DNA of 64,000 nucleotides from Pelobates cultripes (lineage: Eukaryota > Chordata > Amphibia > Anura > Pelobatidae): the NCBI GenBank assembly GCA_933207985.1, contig OW240916.1, forward strand, positions 131,825,464-131,889,463, written 5' to 3'. Positions within the stretch are counted from its first letter, which is position 1. The number at the start of each line of letters is the position of its first letter. Of the stretch, positions 10,746 to 24,250 are shown piece after piece. The notes below the pieces were generated by a model, which saw only the letters and a program-made list of their open reading frames with translations, made no database searches and was not told where the DNA came from. A program made the position numbers and the translations under genes.

Positions 10746-12364
10746 ATAAATAAATATATATGTAGAATTAATATATGTGTATGTATATATATATAACCCC
10801 TATACACACATATATTAATTCTACATATATATTTATGTAATATTTTTACATAATTAGGTATTTTAATTAATTACAATTAGCGGGACCTGCCTGACAACCC
10901 ATGCCGAAAGTAGAGGGAATTTAATTTGCTAGCACTATATTTAACCCTATAACTTTCCAAGACACCATAAAACCTGTACATGGGTGGTACTGTTTTACTC
11001 GGAAGACTTCGCTGAACACAAATATTAGTGTTTCAAAACAGTAAAATGTATTACAACGATGCTATCGCCAGTAAAAGTGACGTTTTTTGCATTTTTCACG
11101 CACAAACAGCACTTACACGGACGATATTATTGCTGTGATACTTGTTTGATGTTTTGAAACACAAATATTTGTGTTAAGCGAAGTCTCCCGAGTACAACAG
11201 TATCCCTCATGTACAGGTTTTATGGTGTTTTCAAAAGTTACAGCGTCAAATATAACGCTTGTGTTTCATTTTTTTCACATTAAAATTCGCCAGATTGGTT
11301 ACGTTGCCTTTGAGACCCTATGGTAGCCCAAGAATGAAAATTACCCCTATGATGGCATACCATTTACAATAGTAGACAATGCAACGTATTGCAAATGGGG
11401 TATTTCCAGTCTTTTTTAGTAGCCACTTAGTCACAAACACTGGCCAAAATTGGCGTTCTTTTGCATTTTTCACACACAAACAAATATTAACGCTAACTTT
11501 GGCCAGTGTTTGTGACCAAATAACTACTAAAAAAGACTGGACATACCCCATTTGCAATACCTTGGGTTGTCTACTATTGCAAATGGTATGCCGTTATGGG
11601 TGTAAATTTAATTCCTGGGCTACTATACAGTCTCAAAGGCAACGTAACCAATCTGGCGAATTTCAATTTCAAATGTAACGTGCTATATTTGACCCTGTAA
11701 CTTCCCAAAACGCCATAAAACCTGTACATAGGGGGTACTGTTTTACACGTGAGACTTTGCTGAATACAAATATGTGTATTTTATTGCAGTAAAAGCAAAC
11801 AGTATTATGATATTGACAGTTAAAATGTCATGTAGAACTAAAAATATAACAAAATCTCTTATTTTCTCCCATTTTTTTTTATATTAAATTATCTGTCATA
11901 GCTAAATATTTGATATTAAATGAAAGCCCTGCTTCCCCTGAATAAAATGATATATAATAAGGGTGGGTGCATTTAATATGAAAGAGGTGAATTACGGTTG
12001 GACAGACATGTAGCGCAAATGCCAGGTTTTGTTTACGTTTTGTTTTGTTCACAACGTGTACATTTGGCTCAGTCCTTAACTCCTTAACACCGCCGGTGAC
12101 CGGGTAAGTAAAAAAAAACGGAGGGCATACTATTACGCCTGGCGGCGTTTAGTGCCGCCTAAAATAGGATGTAATAGTACGTCCTCCGGCGTTAAGGGGT
12201 TAAGGACAGAGCTTCAAAAGCTTGTCTTTCACTTAATGACAACAGCATTTTTTTCATTTTTTGCTGTTTGTGTTCAACTGCAATTTGCATTTTACAAATT
12301 TATTGCACCGACACATATTATATACCATTTTTTAAAGGACAGAAAGGGCTTTAATTTGATGTAA

Positions 12365-12590
12365 CATATATATATCTAAGACTTTTTTAAGGTACACAAA
12401 AGGCCTATATCTGAAATATTGTTCACAAATCTGTCTAAATCTGTGTTAGTGAGCACTTCTCCTTTGCCGAGATAATCCATCCACCTCAAAGGTGTGGCAT
12501 ATCAAGATGCTGATTAGACAGCATGATTATTTCACAAGTGTGCCTTAGGCTGGCCACAATAAAAGGCCACTCTAAAATGATTAAAGGCCC
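12365..12590. mobile_element. Tc1-like long terminal inverted repeat remnant
   Basis: The segment from CTAAGACTTTTTTAAGG through GTGAGCACTTCTCC to GGCCACAATAAAAGGCCACTC matches the long terminal repeat of a known Tc1-like transposon of fish and frogs (recalled, not searched). No transposase coding sequence follows. DNA from 12590 on is unrelated, so only one end remains. Confidence 0.6.
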
Positions 12591-12599
12591 TGCTGATCG

Positions 12600-13150
12600 A
12601 GTGTCGTCAGTGATGGTGCGAATCCGCGTGGTGCCTCCACCAGAATTCTATCAGAATTCTATACCCGAGGCCCGCTAGCACGGAGCTGATCTCTCATCAC
12701 TTCCGGTGATGTGGGTGCACCGGAAGTGACGTAGGTATAGAAATCTGATGTAGTCAGCAAGTGACCCTTTCTGACATCATCACTTACTAGGGATGCACCG
12801 AAAGTTCGTGGACTAAGTCAGTGTCCAAGTGCGTTCTGTAGATTACTTTTACCGAACGGCGCTCTGTTCGTGTGGATTTAGTTGAAGTAAGCTAGAGGTG
12901 TAAGTTATACCGGTGTTAATTCCGTCGAGTGTCCGATTTTAGTTTCAGGCACTCAACGACAAAACACCACTGGCCTTGTTTGACTAAACAAGATGGCCGC
13001 TGCCACGTGTTTGGCTATACGAACGGCAACCACAGCGATGCGGTTAACCACAGCTTCTGGGCAGTTAACAAGCAGCACACTTTAAATTATGGGTGGTCCG
13101 GTACTTTGGCTGTTCGAAGTACCACTTTGGATCACTTTGACAGGTCGAAG
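12600..13150. repeat. LTR-like GC-rich segment
   Basis: Moderately GC-rich, with CACCGGAAGTGACG, CCGAACGGCGCTCTGTTCG and AAGATGGCCGCTGCCACGTG. These resemble stretches in the LTRs at 15637-16628 and 21600-22516. No boundary or target duplication could be fixed, so this is a tentative LTR fragment. Confidence 0.35.
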
Positions 13151-13683
13151 TGGTATTGGTAAAAGTCCCAGCAGGCAGAGATAATGTCCTAGAGCCAAAT
13201 AAATCACAGGGGTCATAGTTCCAAGGTAAAAGACTGGCACTTAGTTCTCTCCATAACCCAGGGGCGAAGTGTCCTTCATTACATCGAACAGGGGAAACAC
13301 TATAACCACTGCATAAAAGTGATAACCACTGGAAAAACAGAGGGCTCCTGTTACAATCAGGAATAGCCAAGGTCAAAATACCGGGAATATCAAAAACAGG
13401 ACAAGAAAACGCACTCCCGGGAACCAGGAACAGAAACCACGACAGGGCAATGAACCAGGGAACTTAAATATCCCTCCTTTGGCTGTGATTGGCCAGAGGG
13501 TGACCTCTGACCCCAGAACGTGAGTGTGCATCGACGTCGGCACCATATTGATTGAGGGCAGGTGGCCAGGAGGGTCTGGTGGAGTGGTTCCCGACTCGAC
13601 GCTGAGCAGGTAAGCTCAGTTCATCGGCACGGTTGCACCAGTCGGGTGCGACTGCACCTCGCGGCGAGCCGGGGGCTGTGACA
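13150..13683 (-). mobile_element. Probable LTR fragment (reverse strand)
   Basis: On the reverse strand the segment opens TGTCACAGCCCCCGGC at 13683 and contains GGATATTTAAG as a TATA-like box. It is followed by a pyrimidine-rich downstream region with repeated CCTG and TTCCTGG words, as in frog Gypsy-type LTRs. The far boundary and a target duplication were not found. Confidence 0.4.
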
Positions 13684-13689
13684 GGTAGT

Positions 13690-13865
13690 CAGCTGACCTC
13701 ATTCTTTGGGCACATAATGTTGCTGAAGCTAGACCTAACCAACTGCAGCAACCCCAGATCATACCACTGCCCCCACAGGTGTGTACAGTAGGCACTAGGC
13801 ATGATGGGTGCATCACTTCATCTTACCCTGATGCGCCCATTACTGGTGGTTCCCTACTATCCTTC
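13690..13865 (-). mobile_element. Tc1-like transposon fragment
   Basis: The stretch including GACCTCATTCTTTGGGC, CCCAGATCATACCACTG and GGCATGATGGGTGCATC matches the antisense of a Tc1-family transposase region that I recognise from fish and frog genomes. It stops abruptly at about 13865, where a minisatellite begins. Too short to read as protein. Confidence 0.5.
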
Positions 13866-13879
13866 CATTTTGTGTCAGC

Positions 13880-14090
13880 TGTGTATTAGGGGAGTGGAGG
13901 GGGGTCAGCAGTATATGAGGGGGGTCAGCAGTATATTAGTGGAGGGGTGGGGGGTCAGCAGTATATTAGGGGAGGGATCAGCAGTATATGAGGGGGGTCA
14001 GCTGTGTAATAGCTGTGTAATAGGGGATGGGGGGTGACAGCAGTGTATTAGGAGAGGGGAGTGTAAGCTGTGTATTAGGGGTGGCAACAC
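13880..14090. repeat. Minisatellite, about 20-25 bp unit
   Basis: Tandem variants of GGGGGTCAGCAGTATATNAG with changing G-run lengths. A frame across it is a repeat artefact. Confidence 0.85.
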
Positions 14091-14159
14091 ATAGCCGTAC
14101 GTATTACATGTGACAATACGTGGCGCAGTGACTTATGGGGGTGGCATAGATTTTTTTTT

Positions 14160-14210
14160 TCCAGGGCTGCTTTGTATCCCCAGTCCGGCCCTGGGGTTCT
14201 TATTGTTCTA
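14160..14210. repeat. Isolated hAT-type right end
   Basis: CCCCAGTCCGGCCCTGG resembles the CAGGGCCGG ends of the hAT-type elements in this window, but no partner end or duplication was found. Confidence 0.3.
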
Positions 14211-14613
14211 CCAAAATACTGTGCCCCACACCCACATTGTAATAAATATATGAGGTGTGATGTGGAGCACCTTATACATTTTTCGATGTCTTATTTCTTC
14301 TTAGTATAAGTTCCTATAAAATTTGCCACTTTTCTTTTCTGATATTTACATGTAGAACATCTTCCACATTTGTAAAAACCCTGCAATTTTGGACCAAAAA
14401 TGCTTTTTATTTATTTTATTTGGAATGCCTCAGATTGCATTGTATAAAAAAAGGTACGTACAAGTTTTGTAAAACTGTCAATCAGGAAAATATTAAAACT
14501 TGGCAGGGATCGTCATTATAGAGATGTAGTTACAAGGTTGAAAACTGCAAAACATTTTACAGTGCCGCATGGAAAATACACAAAATTTAAGAGGAAAGAC
14601 AAAACAGCTGGTA
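14211..14613. other. Unannotated AT-rich DNA
   Basis: No repeat end, RNA gene or credible frame recognised. Confidence 0.5.
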
Positions 14614-14998
14614 CAGTGCCTTGCAAAAATTCACCCCCTTTGACTTTTAACCTATTTTGTTATATTACAGCCTTAAGTTCAATGTTTTATTAATCTGAAT
14701 TTTATGTGATGGATCAGAACACAATAGTCTAAGTTGGTGAAGTGAAACAAGAAAAATAAATACATATAACTATTTTTTAGAAATAGAAAACAGAAAATTG
14801 ACATGTGCGTATGTATTCACTCCCTTTGTTAAAAAGCTCTGGTGCAACCAATTACCTTCAGAAGTCACATAATTAGTGAAATGATGTCCACCTGTGTGCA
14901 ATCTAAGTGTCATGATCTGTTATTACATATACAAACCTTTTTTGAAAGGCCCCAGAGGCTGCAACACCTAAGCAAGAGGCACCACTAACCAAACACTG

Positions 14999-16628
<1,630 letters not shown>

Positions 16629-16647
16629 TTGGTGGCAAGCGGTGGGA
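16629..16647 (+). promoter_or_regulatory. Putative primer-binding site
   Basis: One base after the LTR end comes TGGTGGCAAGCGGTGGGA, which begins TGG as expected for pairing with a tRNA 3' CCA end. The matching tRNA was not identified. Confidence 0.5.
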
Positions 16648-16757
16648 TGGCGTCCTAGTGCGAGGTAAAGCAGCTCAGAGACACCGTTTGTGGAGTCACA
16701 AATTGAGGGCAACGCTAGCACACGTGCAGCGCCCCGGGAGCAGAGGTATCCAGCGAC

Positions 16758-17335
16758 TTGGAGCAGACAAGTATGGAAGGCTCTGGTGATGATTGGCTGG
16801 CCGAGGTGAGGCAGCGAGTGGCCCAGTATGGTGATAATGTGCCCATGGATATATTCCAGGCGATCTGGAACCAGGTCACAGCCGAGCGAAACACAAGGAT
16901 GGACCGAGAATTCTGGCTGGCGAAAGAGAGAGAATATGCTCAGCGGAAGGAGTGTTACAGCAGCCAAAGAGAGGCTGCATTCGAGGAGGTTAACCGTTTC
17001 CCCCTGAGGCGGCCAGAGGAACCCGAAGTAGGGGTCCTCATAGACTGGTCCTGTGAGGAACCACAACAGGCAGGTGGAGATGGGACCGAGGTCTCTCCAC
17101 CAGGCCCAACGGGATGCTGGGCAGCCGGCCCAGATCCCCAGCAGCAGCCAGAGTTAGCGGGTGCGGAAGCCAGTGGTCCTTACTCGCAAATGTTGAGGGA
17201 CCTCACAGACTGGTCCTGGGAAGACCCACAGATGGCAGGTGGAGATGGGACTGCGGTCTCTCTACCGGCCCTACAAGGATGCTGGGCGGTCTGCCCAGAT
17301 CCCCAGCGGCAGTGTGTGTTACAGGGAGCTGAAGG
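16758..17335 (+). pseudogene. Truncated gag of a Gypsy-type retrotransposon
   Basis: An open frame of about 190 residues of retroelement origin begins 130 bp after the LTR, in the position of gag. It is acidic and rich in W, E and Q, with a coiled-coil-like stretch (about residues 35-85, EREYAQRKE...). Two near-identical acidic modules around [18 protein letters not shown] and [18 protein letters not shown] indicate an internal tandem duplication of about 60 residues. No zinc knuckle is reached. After about 17335 the same frame continues by accident into Tc1 transposase (the RRFTFQQDN block), so the full 244-residue frame is a chimera of two elements. Gag would form the particle shell. Confidence 0.6.
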
Positions 17336-17690
17336 TGCCGTCCTTAGGTTAGGAAGGAGGTTCACCTTCCAGCAGGACAATGTCCCCAAACACACTGCTA
17401 AAGCAACACTTGAGTGTTTTAAGGGGAAATATGTAAATGTGTTGGAATGGCCTAGTCAAAGCCCAGACCTCAATCCAATAGAAAATCTGTGATCAGACTT
17501 AAAGATTGCTGTTCACAAGAGCAAACCATCCAACTTGAAGGAGCTGGAGCAGTTTTGCAAGGAGGAATGGGCAGAAATCCCAGTGGTAAGATGTGGCAAG
17601 CTCAGACTTATCCAAAGCGACTTGGAGCTGTGATTGTCGCAAAAGGGGCTCTACAAAGTATTGACTTTAGGAGGGTGAATAGTTATGCAC
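17336..17690 (+). pseudogene. Tc1-like transposase, C-terminal part (broken)
   Basis: Continuation of the Tc1 transposase after the LTR insertion. It holds the second catalytic region ([16 protein letters not shown]) and the third ([10 protein letters not shown]). A TGA follows IENL, where the family has Trp. Reading then continues in another frame through KIAVHKSKPSN-like and FCKEEWAEIPV-like blocks to the usual C-terminus (YPKRLGAVIVAKG). It lies 170 bp before the right terminal repeat. Confidence 0.85.
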
Positions 17691-17881
17691 ATTGACTTTT
17701 TCTGTTATTTTGTCCTATTTGTTGTTTGCTTCACAATAAAAAAAAAAAAATCTTCAAAGTTTTGGGCATGTTCTGTAAATTAAATGATGCAAATCCTCAA
17801 ACAATCCATGTTAATTCCAGGTTGTGAGGCAACAAAACACAAAAAATGCCAAGGGGGTGAATACTTTTGCAAGGCACTGTA

Positions 17882-18660
17882 CTTGAGCCACTTTAAGGGC
17901 AACTTTCTTAAACGATCATAGAGGACATACAGGTGCTGAAAAAAAACCCGATTGAGTTGTCAAGGCCTTTAATTAGAAAATGCATCTTTATTGTCCAGTT
18001 TGCAGTGTGGTATGCGCTAACTGGTGGCCGTTACAGTGGAGGCAGATATAAGTATCATGTAGACACTGAAGGCAGGGGTTGACCATGGAAACCTAAATGT
18101 ATTTTGTAGCTGCCAAGATACTGGTAGTTGGTATTTCAACAGATGCTATTAACAACAAGCATGGAAACAAGCCTTTTATTTGTAATACTATCAGACATTG
18201 TAGGTTAAAGTGGGAATTACTTAATTCCTAGAATTTTACAATAAGAACTTGAAGTAGCTGTTTCATCATATATCACTACCTCCCAGGGATTTTAATATTA
18301 GACTGCAAGTAATCTAATAACACACTACACATGAAGCCTTTAAAAATGCATTGACTATTTACATAATCAATCATATCAAACATAAAATATGCCAAGATAT
18401 ACCGCAAAAGTGCAATAACGTGAATTAAAATTGCATTAGAATGATTATGTTATAACCTTTCTCCAGTTCTGTTATGCATCTAAATTGGAATAATTTTTCC
18501 TAAATTTTGCAGATGAGATTAAAAGTTGGTGAATTACTGATTTAAACATTGCTGGTTAACACTTGTTTGTGACAAAGGTGATGAAACAAACCCTTGTATG
18601 TAGCATCTTTAGTGGTCTTGATCTGCTTTACACTTACAGGTAAGTGCTTGTCCATATGAA
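17882..18660. other. Unannotated DNA
   Basis: AT-rich sequence between a Tc1 element and an L1. No frame, repeat boundary or RNA gene recognised. Confidence 0.5.
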
Positions 18661-18866
18661 ACTTTTTAAATATTTTTTTTTTTTTTAAGTTTTATTTATT
18701 TTCCGAAAAAGTAAAATGGGATACAGAATACATAAATGGAGGACGAGGACATGATCAATACAGTTGTCAGTTTAAGAACATAACATTCATTGAGATAAGT
18801 AGTACACATTCATACAGTATTGGATAGCGACACATGTTAATTTTTATACTCTAATGTGCTAATTCG

Positions 18867-19173
18867 NNNNNNNNNNNNNNNNNNNNNNNNNNNNNNNNNN
18901 NNNNNNNNNNNNNNNNNNNNNNNNNNNNNNNNNNNNNNNNNNNNNNNNNNNNNNNNNNNNNNNNNNNNNNNNNNNNNNNNNNNNNNNNNNNNNNNNNNNN
19001 NNNNNNNNNNNNNNNNNNNNNNNNNNNNNNNNNNNNNNNNNNNNNNNNNNNNNNNNNNNNNNNNNNNNNNNNNNNNNNNNNNNNNNNNNNNNNNNNNNNN
19101 NNNNNNNNNNNNNNNNNNNNNNNNNNNNNNNNNNNNNNNNNNNNNNNNNNNNNNNNNNNNNNNNNNNNNNNNN
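18867..19173. other. Assembly gap (307 N)
   Basis: Run of unknown bases inside the L1 3' UTR. Frames drawn across it are meaningless. Confidence 1.
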
Positions 19174-19730
19174 CAGAGGTGGTGCTTCATACCCTAAAAG
19201 CTTAAAGATTGTCAAGGTTGTGGTGCCTGCGAGAGTGTAATAAGTGTCGTTTCCGTCTCCAACCCCGTAGTACAGGGGAGTGGGGTATTAGTGATGGTAT
19301 AGGTATGGAACGGTACAGTAGTAGCTACTAGTTCTTGTGGCCTTAGTGTGTTTCAGAGGTTATAGGGGGGGGGCGAGGACTGGGGAAGTTGGGTCAATGT
19401 ATTGTGTGGAGTACATAGGTTTGGTGTTTGCCTAGGTCACCAGCAACCTGCAACACCTGTATTCTCTTTTGGTGCCCTGATGTTGAGGCCTGGTGAGTGT
19501 GTCTTCATATCCTTTCTCGTTTTTTCACATGGGGTATGATCTTCGGTTCAGCTAGCTATCTAGGGTTTTGTGTGGCCCATTAGGGTGAGCCATGGTTTCC
19601 ACATTCGTTCCATCTGTCTTGTTTTCTCATATGAGTCTGATGAGAGCACCCTGTAGTATTGGTATATCTTATCTATCAGTTCCTTGTTTGAGGGGCAGTA
19701 GGTGCTTTTCCACTGGTAAGCGAGGAGGTT

Positions 19731-20142
19731 TCATACTGCCAGTATGGCAATCGATGCTAGTTTTTTAGCTTCTGTCTTCCATGTAGTTGGAAGTAGCATC
19801 AGGAGTACCACTGTCTGTGTGAGAGGTGTCGTGTGAGATATTGTCTTATGCAGTATTTCTTGTACTTGTGTCCATAGAGGTTTAATCTCGCTGCAATCCC
19901 ACCAAATGTGGGTCATGGTGCCTTCTTCGGATCCGCATCTCCAGCACTACAGTGGGGTATATTTGATGGAGTCTCTGTGGGGTAAGATACCACTGGTATA
20001 CTAGTTTTTTATGAGCTTCCACGTGTGAGAAGCAGGACGTAAGGTCCTTAAGAGCATTGATCGACCGAAGCCACTGTTCATCTGTGAATTTGGGCATTCC
20101 TTCCCTTTCCCATTGGGTCACATATTTGAGGGAACTGGGTAC
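19731..20142 (-). pseudogene. L1 ORF2 C-terminal fragment (reverse strand, broken)
   Basis: The order on the reverse strand is KFTDEQW, HKKLVYQWYLTPQRLHQIYP, then a frame change, then the cysteine/histidine motif CWRCG...MTHIWWDCSEI, then a terminal hydrophobic stretch. This matches the end of L1 ORF2 and parallels the copy at 589-960. The frameshift lies next to the first Cys of the motif, near 19948. The copy is dead. Confidence 0.8.
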
Positions 20143-20156
20143 TTATTAAATATTTT

Positions 20157-20502
20157 AAACATTACTTGACACGAATTAGTTAGTAAAGGAAAGATTCCAG
20201 CTTTTTTTCTTTGGATAATAAGCAGGAACTTTCTATGAGGAAATTAGGATACCAGTGGGGTAGTCAGGAGGGAAGGCACAAGAGAGTAATCAGGATAAGG
20301 ATAGACAAACAAATGTGAGACACGAGATAGTGTAACAAAAAATGTGCCAAAAAGCCCAAGGTACAGCTATTCTTCTTGATGACAAAACCAAAACTAATTT
20401 CTCTACTCACCCATGTGAGTTAGAAAGCTATTTAGCTAACTTATTAAACGTCTAACGCTACAACCTTATGGCCATCATATAGACTGGCATGGAAAAATAC
20501 CC
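20157..20502. other. Unannotated DNA
   Basis: No gene or repeat end recognised between the L1 and the foldback element. Confidence 0.45.
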
Positions 20503-20598
20503 TAAATCAAAAAATACCCACACTCCCATGTATAATGCAAATCAGATTTTATTAAATAATCAAAATTTTAAAAATACTCATAGTTAATCCATATACAC

Positions 20599-21575
20599 TG
20601 TAACGGATCCCCTATACTCCGGATGAGTATATCCATTAGTAGTCTCCCGAATCCCAAGTGCTGCAGTGATTATAGCTCTCCTGTTCCCAGCAGAGTAGTG
20701 ATTAGAGCTGTCCAATCCCCCAAACATGAGCCTAGACTTTATGAAGGGGTAAAATTAATGTTTAATCCAGGCTCAATGTCCTGCTTTTGTACAATACAGG
20801 GATACAGTAAACACACCCATAACACTCCCACACAAAACAGGATAATCTCCCCCTCCGGACTTGAAAGGAGACTAGTTACAAGCAAACATCTAACATACTC
20901 CTCTCCTATGCCTGAGAGATAATTACCTGAGCACACAAACATATAATTGAATTATATCTCAGTACAGAAACAGGCAATATAACAAAACCCCCAAAACACA
21001 TAAAACCCCCACAAAAGTTACATCCCCTGATAGCCCAGATCTGGGTGACCAACATATCCAACAATCACCCAGACTGGTTCAGGGGTTTGAGATTTTCATG
21101 GAAGTCAATTATTTGACTGACCGTGCACATGGTCTTATGCCCAAAACAATTCCAGGAAATCAGGGCTAACGGTCAGTCTCTTTTGGGAGTACAAAAGTAC
21201 ATAAAACCAGTAACTCTAAGTCTTCAGGTGTAAGTGTATTTGGCGCCCCTCACTCCAGGTTACAAGTCTACCAAACAGGAGTCCTTTGAAGCTTGTGGTC
21301 GTCGAGTGTCTGAGTTACAGTTCCACACACTCGACAGCCCGATACCACTGGACACGTGCGAGGTACAAAATGGCGGCCACCATATGTTCGCACATATGAC
21401 CAATATGAACATAATCCGTTCGGGGAACCCCATATACTGAACCACACAAGTCCAAAGGAACGAACAGGGCCTCTTTAAAGTAATTGGGCACAGGCCTATC
21501 AGTGGCCCTAGTCCTGGGGTAGGAGGCTGGCAATCAAACCCTCCAGGAGCCCGTGACGAGGTTCTGTTTGTCACA
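20599..21575 (-). mobile_element. Solo LTR (reverse strand, 977 bp)
   Basis: TACAC is duplicated at 20594-20598 and 21576-21580. On the reverse strand the unit runs TGTGACAAACAG to GATCCGTTACA, with TG...CA ends. Length, the final CCGTTACA and internal words (TCACCCAGATC, a GGCATAAGACC-like block) relate it to the LTR at 15637-16628, so both belong to one Gypsy-type group. Confidence 0.85.
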
Positions 21576-21599
21576 TACACCAATTCAAGAACAGATATG

Positions 21600-22516
21600 T
21601 GTGGTGGTCTGCCAAACTATCACCGCCACGGATACCCTTTTCCCAAAACAAGAACCCAAAAGATTTCCACAAGGTAAAATAGCACCGATATTCCATAACC
21701 CCCCACACATGAGCCAAGGCTTAATGCTGGGAGAAGACTGATTTAATGGCAGTAAAGGCATCAAATTTATACAGTCAGTAAACTTCTTCTCTGTGCCTGA
21801 GAGAAAACTGAGTCAGGAACTGTACTAAACTCAATTATGTCCAGGCACAGAAAAACATACAATTTTACAACACACCAAATGTACCCCCAACATACATGGA
21901 AACCCCACAAAAGTCATATGCCTGGTTAGCCTGGATCTGGGCGAACAATATATCCAAAAATCACCCAGATCTGTTTGGTAGTTTTGTAGGGACCGTTCTG
22001 CCACGAGGTAGAAGCCCAAAATAATTCCAGGCAATTGGTGGCAAGAGCCGGTCTCCATTCGTGGGGTTTTGTATGAAAACCAAATAAGTTAGATGAAAGC
22101 TGGTTTGTGTGGGATGCTCCCGTGTTCGGTAATCTCTAACTCCCGAACGCTGTTCGTGTAGGTGAAATAGAACTGGAATGGGCAGACGGTCCATGATGAC
22201 AGGTGTTCGCAAGAGTGCCTGGCCAAAAAGCGTTCCAGGCACTCGACAACCAAGTCCCGCTGCCAGCGTTTGGGAGTCAAGATGGCCACCATCCATTGTC
22301 CTGACCACATGCGTTCACATGCACAAAATGGCGGCCACTCAGTGGACCATTCTATTAACGAGTTCCTTTGCGGTTTTCGTACAAATACTTAACATTCCAT
22401 GGTTTAATGGGTCTCTGGGGGTGGTCCCAGTTTGGGAACCGAACAGAATAAACTAAATAAAATTGGGATATCCAGATGAACAGAAAGAGCCGAACGTGAT
22501 GGGGTACTCCTTCACA
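21600..22516 (-). mobile_element. Solo LTR (reverse strand, 917 bp)
   Basis: ATATG is duplicated at 21595-21599 and 22517-22521. On the reverse strand the unit reads TGTGAAGGAGTACC to CCACCACA. The inverted arm on the other side of the foldback element shows the empty site (CAGATTTGAAATAG), which confirms the insertion. It shares ACCCAGATC and GCAAGAGCCG words with neighbouring LTRs. Confidence 0.82.
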
Positions 22517-22674
22517 ATATGAAATAGTTAATATACAAATTGATATTATATACACCAATTTTCATGTATATTACATATTTATATGTATGTAAACAAAATA
22601 AAATAGAAAAAAAATTCATCCACTGTACCAAAATTCAAATGTTAGTCAAAAGAGGGCAGAACAATCACCCAACA

Positions 22675-22716
22675 TTTTGGCGCTGATGGCATTTATGAAT
22701 GCCATCAGCGCCAAAA
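22675..22716. repeat. Perfect 19-bp hairpin at foldback centre
   Basis: TTTTGGCGCTGATGGCATT, a 4-base loop (TATG), then the exact inverse. It marks the symmetry centre of the foldback element. Confidence 0.95.
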
Positions 22717-23518
22717 CATTTTAGTTTGCTGTTGGATTGTCCTGCTTTCTTTTGACTGATCAGGTAATTATATTGTATAGCAGTACATTTGAATTTTGGG
22801 AAAGTGGATTAGTTAATTTTCTATTTTGGGTTTATATACATATGTAATATATGTGAGAATTACATGATTTTCCTTTTAAATGACGTAAAGTCATGATTTT
22901 ATTAAAGACACGGAGGCGAGTATTGCATATCCCTTTCACCAATAGCAGGAAAGAATACAACACAGAATGAAAAAATAATGCATACATAATAACATAGGCC
23001 ACTCCCAGCCAAGTCTCAGTAGAATAGTAAGCACCACCCTCAGATCTCCCTCTTTCTTAAAGATGCGACACACCACAACAGAAAAGTACGCAACTCAGGA
23101 AAACAGGAGACATAATCCAACAGCAAACTAAAACGTAGGTCATCATTGAAAACACAGGACCATGTAATCCACAAAAGGAAACCAATCCGGAACAATAATG
23201 ATAATGTTTCCCCAAGCTAGATGAAAGAGACATAACACAGGACCGGATCACACTGTGAAAACATAAAGAACAGGAGCCCAGGGATTAAATCGGTACCATA
23301 GACCAACATCAAGGCCAGAAGCAAATATAGGCATTAATCTACATCCCAAAATGAACAGCCCATCCCAAAACTCTAAATAGGTATAATCAAAACCAAAACT
23401 CATAAATACAATGCCCCACTTACCATACCAACAAATCCAATCACCTATAACGAACAATATGGGTGAGACAAACAGAAACTGAGAAATTGCTTCAGAACGG
23501 GTGGGACAATACTCGCCT

Positions 23519-23592
23519 TTAATAAAATTATGACTTTACGTCATGTAATAGGAAAATCATGTAATTTTATTACAAGACACGGAGGCTCAGAT
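23519..23592 (-). repeat. DIRS internal complementary region
   Basis: A sequence complementary to the joined left and right ends of the element. In DIRS replication it is thought to template the circular junction. Its two halves match 22858-22925 and 26890-26912. Confidence 0.75.
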
Positions 23593-23619
23593 TGCAAGTT
23601 TAAAGCTGATCAACCACCG

Positions 23620-24250
23620 CAGAAAACATAAGAGTAATAGGCCGAAAATAACATTCCCTTAATGTTGATTCCTGCGACCAGGGCCATCTTTATAAGGTCT
23701 TTCTAACGTGCGCCCGATGCCATAGTCTATGAGGCAAAGGCTCCACTAACAGAATGTGCACCAAAAACAAATGTCGATACCATCTTGGTCCAGAATCCAC
23801 TTAAACCAACGGTACAACGTCATGCTCGCAACTGGGCAAAAGGAGGACGAAAAGACAAGAAAAGTAGTAGCGTAGCTGCAGAACGATACAGCCTGGTACG
23901 ATGTTCATATTCGCGTAAACATGCTACCGGACGTAAAGCCGGCGTCGAAGGGAAAGTTCGATACGATACCGACTAAATCGAAGTCTCAGTCTGGAAATAT
24001 TGAAAGTCACCCGCCCGGGTTTGTGTTTGATCTAGCACCAAAATCCAAAGCACGTACATCCAACACCCTTTGGCAAGAAATGAGGCAAAAGAGACAAACC
24101 AATTTAGCCGACAATTGGCGTAATGAGAGATCCCAGTTAGAAGGCCAGGCATTGAGAAAAGACAGAACCACGAGTCATCCCAAGTGGATGATCAACGTAG
24201 CTTAGGCGGATGAGAAAAATGGGAGCCGCATAGAAGTCAACATACTAAAT
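23620..24250 (-). pseudogene. DIRS tyrosine recombinase (heavily broken)
   Basis: On the reverse strand the end of a tyrosine recombinase can be followed in pieces: LYRWFKW-like, then an altered H-x-x-R region, then a W-SQESTLRE-YFRP block near 23660-23690. This order and the position next to the internal complementary region fit the integrase-like recombinase of DIRS elements. Frames change several times and the H-x-x-R motif is not intact in one frame. Low confidence in exact limits. Confidence 0.5.

Larger units (their letters stand above)
9830..12206. mobile_element. TTAA-ended non-coding element with GTACTATTACG palindromes (copy 1)
   Basis: The left end reads TTAACCCCTTAAAATCGG and then AGGGCGTACTATTACGCCCT. 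The right end is its inverted counterpart, with GGATGTAATAGTACGTCCTCC and then TTAAGGGGTTAA. The interior is AT-rich (10200-10640) and then contains pairs of inverted modules around AAACCTGTACATG and GACTTCGCTGAACACAAATAT. No transposase frame is visible. TTAA at both edges suggests a piggyBac-like or other TTAA-targeting transposon, but this is inferred from the ends only. A second copy lies at 32700-43123. Confidence 0.65.
18677..20145 (-). mobile_element. 5'-truncated L1 (reverse strand)
   Basis: A T run at 18677-18686 marks the poly(A) tail of a reverse-strand L1. TTAAATATTTT occurs at 18666-18676 and 20146-20156, a target duplication around the insert. The 3' UTR fills 18690-19720 and includes a 307-base N gap. 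ORF2 remnants lie at 19731-20142. Cut off at about 20145, it is a typical 5'-truncated copy. Confidence 0.8.

Noticed and set aside
11318..11678. Overlapping frames of 79 and 99 codons on opposite strands, also seen at 42277-42521
   Set aside because: They fall in the inverted modules of the TTAA-ended element. The two copies differ by frame-disrupting changes and there is no domain.
16758..17492. A 244-codon protein
   Set aside because: It joins LTR-element gag to Tc1 transposase by chance reading through the junction near 17335, so it is not one gene.
18837..19215. Frames of 113-118 codons on both strands
   Set aside because: They are almost wholly N.
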